From assembly GCA_001313085.1 (NCBI GenBank), contig BBFE01000017.1, positions 1 to 63,361 of the forward strand: 63,361 bases of DNA, given 5' to 3'. A program made the position numbers and the translations under genes. Origin of the DNA: Paenibacillus sp. JCM 18996. GTDB lineage: Bacteria; Bacillota; Bacilli; Paenibacillales; NBRC-103111. The notes beneath the pieces were generated by a model, which did not search any database, was not told the origin of the DNA, and saw only the letters and a list, made by a program, of their open reading frames with translations. The number at the start of each line of letters is the position of its first letter. Positions within the stretch are counted from its first letter, which is position 1. Below, piece by piece: positions 10,104 through 18,226 of the stretch.

Positions 10104-11138
10104 ATCGCAACCAGAAAAGAAGTTGCACAATTAGCCAACGTCTCCGAGGCCACCGTGTCCCGTGTGCTGAACGGCGTGGGCCCGATGAAAGACGGGACGA
10201 AGCAGCGTGTGCTGCACGCGGCGGAGGAGCTCGGCTACTATCCAATGCCATCGCGCAGAGCTTCGCCCGTCAACGCAGCGGCAATCTCGGAGTAGTTCTG
10301 CCTTATGTGCAGTGCATTTGTTCTCAACGTACTATTTTTTTTCCGAGATACTGAGCGGGATCGGGGAAGCGGTGAGGAGCAGGGGATACGACATGCTGCT
10401 TATACTGCAATCCCCAGCAGAGCCGGCCGATTACTTGAAGCTGTTCCGTTCGCAAAAAGTGGACGCCTGCGTCATTCTCGGCTCGCGCGACGTTCCCGGG
10501 GAACGCGATTCCCTGCGGCAGCTTGCGGAGCATGCGCTTCCGTTCTGCCTGGTGAACCAAAGCTATGAAGGAGAGAGCTTCTCGGAGGTGGACGCCGATC
10601 ATGTGAGCGGAAGCTTCCTGGCTGTGAGGCATCTGATTGAATCGGGCTGCTCCAACATCGCGTTTCTCAACGGTTCTCCGCAGTATTCGAATTCCGGGGC
10701 GCGCTTGGAAGGATACCGCAGAGCGCTGTCGCAATCGGAGCTTCTTTACCGGGAAGAATGGGTCATCCAAGGCAACTACAGCCGAAAAAAAGCGGCTACG
10801 AATCCCTCCCGGCCTTTGCGCCATACAGGAAGGAGCTGCACGCTGTCTTTGCGGCGAACGACCGGATGGCGATCGGGCTGATGCAGCGGATGAAGGAGGA
10901 GGCTGGATGCCCGGTCAGAATGTCGCGGTTGCGGGTTACGACGATTCCGATGCCGCGAAAGTGACGGATCCGCCGCTGACTTCCGTCTCCGTGCCTTTTT
11001 TTTCGAGATGGGCCGGCTCGCCGCGGATAAACTGCTGGACCGTGTCCAATCGGGCGGAGAGGATATTTTTTTCGAGAAAAGCTTCCTGTACGGCTGGTTG
11101 TGCGGAAATCGAGCGACATTCTACAATTTTCAACTTAA
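10104..11138 (+). CDS. LacI-family transcriptional regulator
   Basis: The N-terminal helix-turn-helix reads [22 protein letters not shown], followed by a hinge ([21 protein letters not shown]) and a periplasmic-binding-like effector domain with [24 protein letters not shown] and [21 protein letters not shown]. The protein should be about 340 residues. Breaks fall near 10245, 10330, 10787, 10905 and in the T or C runs near 10998-11090. The start is unclear: GGAGGG at 10091 is followed 7 bases later by ATC, not ATG, so either a base is wrong or a rare start is used. It probably controls the next three genes in response to a sugar-like inducer. Confidence 0.85.
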
Positions 11139-11150
11139 GCGTTTACATAC
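11136..11150 (+). promoter_or_regulatory. Candidate LacI/CcpA-type operator before the dehydrogenase operon
   Basis: TAAGCGTTTACATAC has the CG-centred form of LacI-family sites and shares GCGTnTACATA with the site at 10058-10068. It also resembles a cre site with two mismatches, so CcpA is an alternative. Confidence 0.4.
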
Positions 11151-11207
11151 GTGGCGACGGCCAGGCATACAAGTGGATATGTAAGCCAATCGAGGGAGGA
11201 TATACGG

Positions 11208-12364
11208 ATGAAGAAGATCAATGTGGGAATGATCGGCTACAAGTTTATGGGCAAGGCGCACAGCCACGCATACCGGGATTTGCCGATGTTCTTCGAATGC
11301 GGGGAAACCGGTAATGAAGCTCATTTGCGGGCGCGATCAGGCAGGCGTGGAGCAAGCGGCCAGCCAGTTCGGCTGGGAGGAATCCGTGACCGATTGGCGG
11401 GAGATGGTGCAGCGGGAAGATATCGATGTGATCGACATTAACGCTCCGAGCGACGCGCACAAGGAAATCGCCCTGGCCGCCGCCAAAGCCGGCAAGCACA
11501 TCTTCTGCGAGAAGCCGCTCGCCCTGACGCTGGGCGATTCGCGCGAAATGCTGCAGGCAGCCGAAGAGGCCGGCGTGAAGCATATGGTTGGGTTCAACTA
11601 CCGTTTTGCCCCGGCTGTGCTGCTTGCGAAGAAGCTGATCGAGGAAGGCCGGCTGGGTACGATCTATCATTTCCGCGCCTGTTTCCTGCAGGACTGGATT
11701 GTGGATCCGGAATTCCCGCTTGTCTGGAGACTGCAGAAGGAAATCGCCGGCTCCGGTTCCCATGGCGACCTTGGAGCGCATCTGATCGATTTGGCGCATT
11801 TCCTGGTCGGCGGTATGAAGGAAGTGATCGGAATGAGCGAGACCTTCATTAAGGAGCGGCCGCAGCCTTCTTCCATGACTGGATTAACCGCCAAAAGCAG
11901 CAAGGAAGCGCCTAAAGGCGAGGTTACCGTGGATGATGCGACCTTGTTTTTTGAGCCGTTTTGACAATGGGGCGCTGGGCAGCTTCGAAGCCACCCGGTT
12001 TGCTCCGGGGCACCGCTGCACGAACTCTTTTGAAATCAACGGTTCCAAAGGCAGTGTGAAGTTCGATTTTGAAAGAATGAACGAGCTGCAGGTCTATTTT
12101 ACCGAGGACGCCGAGGATGTGCAGGCTTCCGCCGCGTTCTTGCTACGGATCCTTCGCACGCTATATGGACGCATGGTGGCCTGCCGGGCATACCATCGGT
12201 ATGAGCATACGTTTATCCATGAAGTGCTGGAGCTGATGGATGCGCTAGAGCAGGACCGCCAGCCGGTGCCGAATTTCCATGACGGAGTGAAGTGCCAGCA
12301 GGTATTGGAAGCGGTGGACCTGTCCATCGAGAGAAGAACATGGGTAGAAATAAACGAGCTGTAA
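11208..12364 (+). CDS. Gfo/Idh/MocA-family oxidoreductase
   Basis: This is a cytoplasmic NAD(P)-dependent dehydrogenase of sugars, inositols or their derivatives, about 385 residues. The Rossmann start is VGMIGYKFMGKAHSHAY, followed by the diagnostic CEKPLALTLGDS and a C-terminal GFO/IDH/MocA domain with SGSHGDLGAHLIDLAHFLVG, whose conserved histidine and aspartates fit the active site. Breaks are near 11300 (short run) and near 11943 (T run). The start ATG 11208 follows GGGAGGA. It leads a putative operon with the ThuA protein (16-base gap) and a second dehydrogenase. The substrate is not identifiable; trehalose-, inositol- or hexuronate-related compounds are typical for this arrangement. 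Confidence 0.88.
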
Positions 12365-12380
12365 GAGGAGAGCGAACAGG

Positions 12381-13006
12381 ATGAAGAAAGCATTGGTGAT
12401 TCAAGGCGGTTGGGTAGCCATCAGCAAGGAAGTTGCAGATCTGCTGGCCGGGGTGCTGAGAGAGGAACAGTTTGAAGTGGAAATTTCCGATACGCTGGAT
12501 TCGCTGCTGGATGCGGAAAAGCTGAACCGGTTGAACCTGATTGTACCGGTTTGGACGATGGGAACGATTACCAGTGAACAGCTGAACCCTTTGCTCGCGG
12601 CAGTGAAGGAGCACGGAGTGGGAATTGCAGGCTGCCACGGAGGCATGGCGGATTCTTTCCGCAACGAGACGGAGTTTCAATATATGGTTGGCGGCCAATG
12701 GGTGGCGCATCCCGGCAATGACGGCGTGACGTATATGGTTCGCATCAAGGACCGCAGTCATCCTTTGACGGAAGGAATGGAAGATTTTACGGTCGTGTCG
12801 GAGAAATATTATATGCACGTGGATCCGGCGAATGAGGTGCTGGCGGTAACCGATTTCGGTGATGTTGAAATGCCTGTCGCATGGACCAAAACCTATGGAA
12901 GCGGCAAAGTGTACTACTGCTCTCTCGGCCATCAGGCGAATATCGTCGCTATGCCGGAAACGCTCGCTTTGATGAAAAAAAAGGGATGGTTTGGGCTGCG
13001 AAATAA
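12381..13006 (+). CDS. ThuA-domain protein (trehalose utilisation type)
   Basis: The ThuA fold is related to class I glutamine amidotransferases; family members take part in degradation of trehalose and related sugars. Visible motifs are VPVWTMGTI, GIAGCHGGMADSF (nucleophile-elbow-like, with Cys and His), VGGQWVAHPG, DFTVVSEKYYMHVDP and GSGKVYYCSLGHQ. The tail reads on as written only because an A run of 8 (about 12975) is misread; a run of 6 or 9 gives GMVWAAK and a stop at 13006, as in relatives. ATG 12381 has AGAGGAGAG upstream. The pairing with Gfo/Idh/MocA enzymes on both sides supports a shared catabolic pathway. Confidence 0.87.
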
Positions 13007-13040
13007 CTTAAAGCCTTAGGGAAGGCTCGGGGGAGATCAC

Positions 13041-14137
13041 ATGGACAAGTTTAAAGTAGGAATCATCGGATGCGGAAAGATCAGCAGTATTTATTTTGAA
13101 AATTGTAAGCGGTTTGATATTCTTGAAGTTGCTGCGTGTGCCGATCTGGATTTGTCGAGAGCCCAGGCAAGCGCTGAGCAGTACGGCGTTCCCAAGGCAT
13201 ATTCCGTAGACGCACTGCTCGCCGACCCGGAGATCCGGATCGTGATCAACCTGACGATTCCGGCGGCCCACGCGGAGATTTGTATCCGCTCTCTGGAAGC
13301 GGGCAAGCATGTCTACGTGGAAAAGCCGCTTGCCGTTACCCGTGAAGAGGGGCAGCGGATTCTGGAGACAGCGCACAGGAAAGGGCTTCGTGTGGGCAGC
13401 GCGCCCGATACGTTTCTTGGCGCAGGCATCCAGACCTGCCGCAAGCTGATCGATGACGGATGATCGGCACACCGGTCGCGGCTTCGGCATTTATGATCGG
13501 CCGCGGCCATGAGCATTGGCATCCGGATCCGGCGTTCTATTACGCCAAAGGCGGCGGCCGATGTTCGATATGGGGCCGTACTATTTGACGGCGTTGGTGG
13601 CGCTGCTCGGGCCGATCCGCCGGATTTCCGGTTCCACATCCATCGCGTACCCGGAGAGGGTAGTGCTGAGCGAGCCTAAAAAAAAGGCAGCCTCATCAAG
13701 GTGGAAACGCCTACGCATGTGACCGGCGTTCTGGATTTCCACGGCGGAGCTGTTGCGACGATGATTACGAGCTTTGACGCTTTTGGAGGCACGAGCCTGC
13801 CGAATATTGAAATCTACGGCAGCGAGGGCACGATGAAAGTGCCCGATCCGAATACGTTCGGGCAGCCCATCTATGTCCGCCGCAAGGATGAGAAGGAATG
13901 GGCGGAGATTCCTTTTACCCACGGCTTCGGCGGAAACAGCCGCGGAGTCGGCGTGGCGGATATGGCGCACGGCATCTTGAACGGCCGTCCGCACCGGGCG
14001 AACGGCGAGCTCGCGTATCATGTCCTTGAAGCCATGCACGCTTTCCATGATTCCTCGGATGAAGCAAGCATTATGTGATGAAGAGCAGCTGCGATATCCC
14101 TGCTCCAATGCCTGCCGGGCTGGAAGTCCCTGGTTGA
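13041..14137 (+). CDS. Second Gfo/Idh/MocA-family oxidoreductase
   Basis: The N-terminal Rossmann domain reads [21 protein letters not shown], then [13 protein letters not shown]. The C-terminal domain has [21 protein letters not shown] and a terminal region rich in family features ([21 protein letters not shown]). The family is the same as the upstream dehydrogenase but the two proteins are only distantly similar, suggesting two successive steps on one substrate. Breaks: near 13463 (short run), near 13555 (a missing base), the A run at 13680, and near 14065. The corrected frame ends MPAGLEVPG with TGA at 14135-14137. ATG 13041 follows GGGGGAG. Confidence 0.86.
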
Positions 14138-14211
14138 TTGAGCTGCGGAGAGTTATTATGTACAATTTCTTTATGGACGGATTGATAATCACAAGGGACG
14201 GGGATGGCCGT

Positions 14212-14681
14212 ATGTCGAATGAAGCGATGATGAAACAGTTTGGATTGACCAGAGGAGCGCTGCTGAAATTTTTTTGGACACGGTGACGGAAGAAGAGGCG
14301 AGCTTTCAGCCGGGAGGCTTCAATAACACGATCCGCTGGCTCACAGGGCATGTCTACAGCGTTGCCGAGAAGTTTTTTTTATTCCAGTCACCTGAGCATC
14401 CGAAGGTCATTCCAGATTATTACCCTGAGCTTTTCGGCATGGGAACAAGGCCTTCCGAGTGGAATAGGGAAGCTCCTACGTTATCCGAGCTGAAGCAGCA
14501 GCTGACGTTCCAGAAGGAACGTATTGAAGCGCTCCCGGCTGCGCTTTGGGCCGAGCAGGCTCCGTTCCATTTCGCCCAGAGAGAATTGTATACATACGGT
14601 GACATGTTTGGCATGGCGTTATACCATGAGGCGAATCATCTGGGACATATGCAATCGATCAAACGTCTCGCAAACAAGTAG
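14212..14681 (+). CDS. DinB-family protein
   Basis: This metal-binding four-helix bundle protein of about 155 residues belongs to the DinB/YfiT superfamily. The family histidines are visible in NTIRWLTGHV and in YHEANHLGHM near the C-terminus. Such proteins are often thiol-dependent transferases or of unknown role. An extra T at 14268-14274 splits the first 20 residues (MSNEAMMKQFGL...) from the rest. An upstream in-frame ATG at 14158 is possible, but 14212 fits the family start. A strong terminator follows. Confidence 0.8.
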
Positions 14682-14719
14682 CACTCTTCGTTTTATCCTT
14701 ATATGGCTGCATCCGCAAA

Positions 14720-14751
14720 GAAAGCCTGACTTGGCCGTCAGGCTTTTTTTC
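14720..14751 (+). terminator. Intrinsic terminator after DinB gene
   Basis: AAGCCTGAC pairs with GTCAGGCTT around a TTGGCC loop and is followed by a T run. Confidence 0.9.
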
Positions 14752-15095
14752 TTAAAAGATAAGTAAGCAAGTATAAATCCGAGGGCAGCGGGCTCCCTGC
14801 AGTGCAGGAACTACTGTGAATCGCGAATTTACGGCGGTAACTCATTTTTTTTCGTTATTCCCAGATTTCGGCTCCCCGCCTGACATTAACGGAATTCAAT
14901 TCCTCTATTTTTTGGCAAACACGCTGTTTACCCATCCAGGAGAGCGTTTTGACCATAATTAGCGGAAGCGCAGTGCGTTAATACCGGGCAATAACCGGGA
15001 AATACTGCATTAGCGGAAGTCATCACTGAGCAGATCCAAAAAAAAGAAAAAAGGGTATTGGGTGGAAACTTCACAGGCCGCCTTATTGTCGTGTT
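14751..15095. repeat. Dispersed intergenic repeat, copy B
   Basis: This is the close relative of copy A (9629-10003), again starting in the T tract of a terminator. It contains AAATCCGAGGGCAGCGGGCT, ACGGCGGTAAC, GTTATTCCCAGATTTC, CCTGACATTAACGGAATTCA and CGCAGTGCGTTAAT. No coding potential is seen. It runs into the large inverted repeat at 15046-15160. Confidence 0.8.
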
Positions 15096-15160
15096 CCAGC
15101 CGCTTAACCTCATCGAGGAACAGGGCACCAACAGCGGCTGGAACCCCATACCCTTTTCTT
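15046..15160. repeat. Large inverted repeat downstream of sspI
   Basis: Outer arms AAGAAAAAAGGGTAT and ATACCCTTTTCTT enclose inner arms GTTCCAGCCGCT (15093-15104) and AGCGGCTGGAAC (15133-15144). On the minus strand the structure lies after sspI and ends in T-rich sequence, so it may act as a terminator; its size is unusual for one. Confidence 0.65.
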
Positions 15161-15207
15161 CCCCACGCGCAATAGTTTGGTTTACTGCAAAGATCTAAAG
15201 GACGCCG

Positions 15208-15459
15208 TCAGGCTTTTCTGTCGTCTTTGTCTTCCTCGTCCGGCGGGCCGGCCGGCAGGTTAGCACCCAGCACTTCCACCATTTTTTTCGCGCAGAGCAG
15301 TGTCGCTGTTTTTCCAGATCATTTCGAACAATACACCCAGCCCCGGCAGCACCTTCTCTTCGGCGTCTATGGAATCCTGGATGATTTGGACCAATTCCTC
15401 ATTTGACCTGCCTTCTACCCGTTTAAAAAAATCGCCTGTCTCAAAGATAGCAGAATCAT
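15208..15459 (-). CDS. sspI: Small acid-soluble spore protein I
   Basis: This small minus-strand gene is easily missed because two A/T runs of seven break it (about 15282-15288 and 15424-15430, each two bases too long). Corrected, it encodes about 82 residues starting MILLSLRQAIFKRVEGRSN, then IIQDSIDAEEK and the SspI signature LPGLGVLFEMIWKN. SspI is made late in the forespore. It is longer than the Bacillus protein by an acidic tail (PPDEEDKDDRKA). ATG 15459 has AAGGAG upstream. The neighbouring SpoU methylase on the other strand repeats the Bacillus gene order, which supports the call. Confidence 0.85.
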
Positions 15460-15694
15460 GCTTAGAATCTCTCCTTCATGCTCGTCCCAAAGCTGATCTG
15501 CCGCTAAAAGACGGAGCGTGATTATTTGTCGCTAATTTGGCCGCTCTAGCTAAGATGTGCAGAACATCCATTTTTTTTATGCGCAGAGGTCTTGACTATT
15601 TTCCGCAGTTCCGGCTAAGTGCCGGGAGTAACACTCATGGTCCATAGGGTCAGATCCGGCTGGCGGCCTTTTTTTTAAGTGGAATTCAATTGTG

Positions 15695-15702
15695 GTATAA
15701 TA
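15695..15702 (+). promoter_or_regulatory. Extended -10 promoter of the SpoU methylase
   Basis: The sequence TGTGGTATAAT holds TATAAT preceded by TG, an extended -10 element. A clear -35 is not visible, and a long T run (about 15670) sits where it would be expected. It lies about 60 bases before the start codon. Confidence 0.5.
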
Positions 15703-15756
15703 CGGCAAAAAGGCTGCGTGCCAAAAAATCTTGAAATCAATTACGGAGTAAATGCG

Positions 15757-16550
15757 ATGCCAGTTGAGATTAATTCGACACAGAATCAGAGAGTGAAAGA
15801 TTGGGCGGCGCTGCTCGAGCGGCGGGGAAGAGACAAGCAGAAGAAGTTTTTGATCGAAGGAGTGCATCTGGTTGAAGAAGCGGTCAAAGCCAAGGCACCG
15901 GTCGGAACAATCCTCTATCTGTCGGATAAAGGGCCGCCCAAGTCGTTGTACGAAGAAACCCGCAGCCATGTGGAATGGATCGGTGTGAGCGAGGCAGTCA
16001 TGGCCAAAATCACCGATACGCAGACTCCGCAAGGGCTGAGCGCGGTGGTGGATAAGCTGGTTTGGGGAGAGGAAGTTTTTTTGGCGGCCTCCGGAACGAA
16101 CTTGTCGTCGCGGTGGACGGTGTGCAGGACCCAGGCAACCTCGGCACGATCATCCGCAGCGCGGATGCCGTCGGCGCCCAAGGTATTGTGCTCGGAAAAG
16201 GTACGGTTGATTTGTACAACCCCAAGACAGTACGCTCTACGATGGGCTCGATGTTTCATCTTCCCATAGCGGAGGCGGACCTCACTCAACTGCTGCCGAG
16301 AGCCCAGGCGGGCGGCGCGCAGTTGGTGATTACGGATTTGTCAGCAAGCAGAAGCTGTTATGATCTGGATTTGACCAAGCCGACCTGGCTTGTGCTCGGC
16401 AATGAGGGCAGCGGCGTTTCGCCTGAAGTATCTGCGCTCGTGAACGAGACCGTGATCATCCCGATGCGCGGTGAGTCGGAATCGTTGAACGTGGCGATGG
16501 CCGCTACGGTGCTGCTGTTTGAGGCGATGCGGCAGCGGTTGCTTAAATAA
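15757..16550 (+). CDS. TrmH/SpoU-family RNA 2'-O-ribose methyltransferase
   Basis: This enzyme methylates a ribose 2'-OH in rRNA or tRNA using S-adenosylmethionine. The N-terminal substrate-binding domain begins INSTQNQRVKDWAALLERRG with KKFLIEGVHLVEEA. The SPOUT knot domain shows the three motifs DGVQDPGNLGTIIRSADAVG, LVLGNEGSGVS and IPMRGESESLNVAMAATVLL. The two halves are joined across an extra T near 16080. The length of about 263 residues is normal. The start at 15757 follows ACGGAG. In Bacillus the same family member sits between sspI and pheS; no pheS lies downstream here. Confidence 0.9.
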
Positions 16551-16815
16551 AATAAAGGAATAGCAAGGGATCACGCGGGGTATTTGCTCGTATGCTTTGA
16601 CGAGGAGGGCCGGGCAACCAGTCCCCTGCTTTACAGAGAAGGAGAGGTTAGCATTAATCTGAGCATAAAGCCGCTTAACATTGTGTATCTATTTTAAAAT
16701 GGGGATCGCCGACGTGTGGCTGTCCTTTGCCTTTGATCTCTTCCTTCGATCTATTTTTTCTTTTTTGTCAATTTAAAGGGGAATTGACGAAAAGTTAATT
16801 TCTGCCATATCGTTG
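16551..16815. other. Intergenic region after SpoU methylase
   Basis: No gene I can support lies here. A frame from 16589 (LVCFDEEGRATSP...) resembles no known protein. The second half is AT-rich with several T runs, probably the downstream region shared with the leftward membrane-protein gene. Confidence 0.3.
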
Positions 16816-17404
16816 CTATTCGATGATTTTTTCGTAATTATGGGTATGATTCGGCTTCTGGTCCTCTAAATGCGCAGGGAGAGGGTGGAGAAAGAAAAGG
16901 GAAACAAATATAAGGATATCAAAGGCAAACATGGTTTGTGGCAAGAAGCAGAAGCGCAACCGGCGCGCGGAACCCAAGTCCTTGATTTCCCCAATCAGCA
17001 TAATCAGCAAAATAAATATAATGCTCGCAGTTAATACAGCAGCGATTTTCAATGTCACCGCTATATAAGCAGCTGGCATCATTGCAATGAACATGGCTCC
17101 CATCATTCCGCCCATAATGCCGGATAGCAAGCCATCGAGTACGGCCATGGTGCTGATCGGCAACCCTGCAACCGCACCAATCAAGCCGGCAAGCAGCATG
17201 CTGATTATACACGCTTGAAAAAAAGTGTCCGGGAAATAGGGCTGCGATAAATGTCCCGGCACCCAACCCAATGGTCATTGCAAGGCACATAGCGCTCATC
17301 ATACCCGCCATGCAGGTAATTCGAGAACGATATTGGACAATAAAGCATAAAATCCAAACGGTAAGCAAGGAATATTCAATGATTAAGAGTAAAGATCCGG
17401 TCAT
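16816..17404 (-). CDS. Integral membrane protein linked to the copper locus
   Basis: The protein, roughly 190 residues, is very hydrophobic and methionine-rich, with segments such as CMAGMMSAMCLAMTIGLGAG and DGLLSGIMGGMMGAMFIAMM. Such Met-rich Gly-Met helices occur in membrane proteins beside copper regulators in Firmicutes. The sequence alone gives no biochemical activity. A break in the A run near 17220 (FPGHF-FQAC) splits it. ATG 17404 has AAGGAGGAG upstream, and the upstream region carries a CsoR-like operator on this strand, so copper control is likely. The C-terminal part after the last helix is short and basic/His-containing. Confidence 0.7.
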
Positions 17405-17429
17405 AGTGGGCTTCTCCTCCTTATATTGG

Positions 17430-17446
17430 ATACATATGGAGGGTAT
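17430..17446 (-). promoter_or_regulatory. Candidate CsoR operator for the membrane protein gene
   Basis: On the minus strand the sequence ATACCCTCCATATGTAT matches the operator at 17526-17542 at 14 of 17 positions. It lies about 26-42 bases upstream of the leftward start codon. Confidence 0.55.
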
Positions 17447-17520
17447 GTGTAAAATATGTACAACTTATTTTTTCGCGGAAACTGTTGCATTTAATTACAA
17501 AGATACCGTTTCAAGCTCCC

Positions 17521-17550
17521 TTGACATACCCTATATAGGTATAGTATATT
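17521..17550 (+). promoter_or_regulatory. cop operon promoter with CsoR operator
   Basis: TTGACA (17521-17526) and TATATT (17545-17550) are 18 bases apart. The spacer holds ATACCCTATATAGGTAT (17526-17542), a near-palindrome of the type bound by apo-CsoR, which would block RNA polymerase until Cu(I) is bound. Confidence 0.8.
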
Positions 17551-17572
17551 ATTGCTATAAGGAGTGAAACAT

Positions 17573-17901
17573 ATGGATCCTAATAATACTTCATATGAAG
17601 AATGTTGTTCTGCAAAGGAAGAAAGACACAGTCATCATTCTGAGAAAATGAAAAGCAACCTGATCACTCGCTTAAACCGTATCGAAGGCCAGATTAGAGG
17701 AGTAAAGGGTCTCATTGAAAAAAAGACACTTACTGCGATGATGTGTTGAATCAGATTGCTGCAGTTCAATCTGCCCTGAACAGTGTTGGGAAACTTTTAT
17801 TGGAAGGCCATATGAAAAGCTGCGTCATGGAACGCATTCAAGCAGGCGATAACGAAGTGATTGATGAACTTTTGATTACTGTTAACAAATTAATGAAATA
17901 A
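17573..17901 (+). CDS. csoR: Copper-sensing repressor CsoR
   Basis: CsoR is a dimeric or tetrameric all-helical repressor that leaves DNA when it binds Cu(I). The core LITRLNRIEGQIRGVKGLIE is diagnostic, and the Cys-His-Cys copper ligands are visible as TYCDDVL, then EGHMKSC. The N-terminus carries an extra Cys/His-rich stretch (EECCSAKEERHSHHSEK). An A run near 17720 is one or two bases too long and splits the gene. ATG 17573 lies eight bases after AAGGAG; a GTG at 17564 is too close to that site. It heads csoR-copZ-copA, and the operator is in its own promoter. Confidence 0.92.
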
Positions 17902-17924
17902 TGTTACGCGGGAGGGAACCACTA

Positions 17925-18126
17925 ATGAAAAAATGTAACTTTGCATGTTGAAGGAATGTCTTGCGGTCATTGCGTGAATTCAGTTGAAGGAGCGCTGAAA
18001 ATTATAGGTGCTGCCGGAAAAGTGAATCTGGACTCTAAATCGGTTACGGTTGAATATGATGAATCCAAAGTTACACTGGAAGCCATTAAAGAAGCAATTG
18101 AAGATCAAGGGTATGATGTTGCCTAA
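17925..18126 (+). CDS. copZ: Copper chaperone CopZ
   Basis: This is a 67-residue heavy-metal-associated domain. The Cu(I) site is EGMSCGHCVNSVE (CxxC). The remainder (AAGKVNLDSKSVTVEYDES, ending EDQGYDVA) is full length for CopZ. The A run at 17928-17933 is one base too long, hiding the true N-terminus MKNVTLHVEGMSC. GGAGGG lies upstream. CopZ hands Cu(I) to CopA and can release CsoR from DNA. Confidence 0.93.
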
Positions 18127-18226
18127 ATATAGGATAAGGGGGCACTTTTTAAGTGACCCCTGCAGCTAATTTTTTTTGCATAAAACTATACTATGGGGTG
18201 ATAACACTTTAACTGGAGTGATTGGG

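Noticed and set aside
9629..15095. Repeat copies as a CRISPR array or an insertion sequence
   Set aside because: There are no short regular repeats with spacers, no transposase frame, and no clear terminal inverted repeats or target duplications.
15595..15690. T-box leader before the SpoU methylase
   Set aside because: There is no AGGGTGGnACCGCG antiterminator, and pheS is not downstream.
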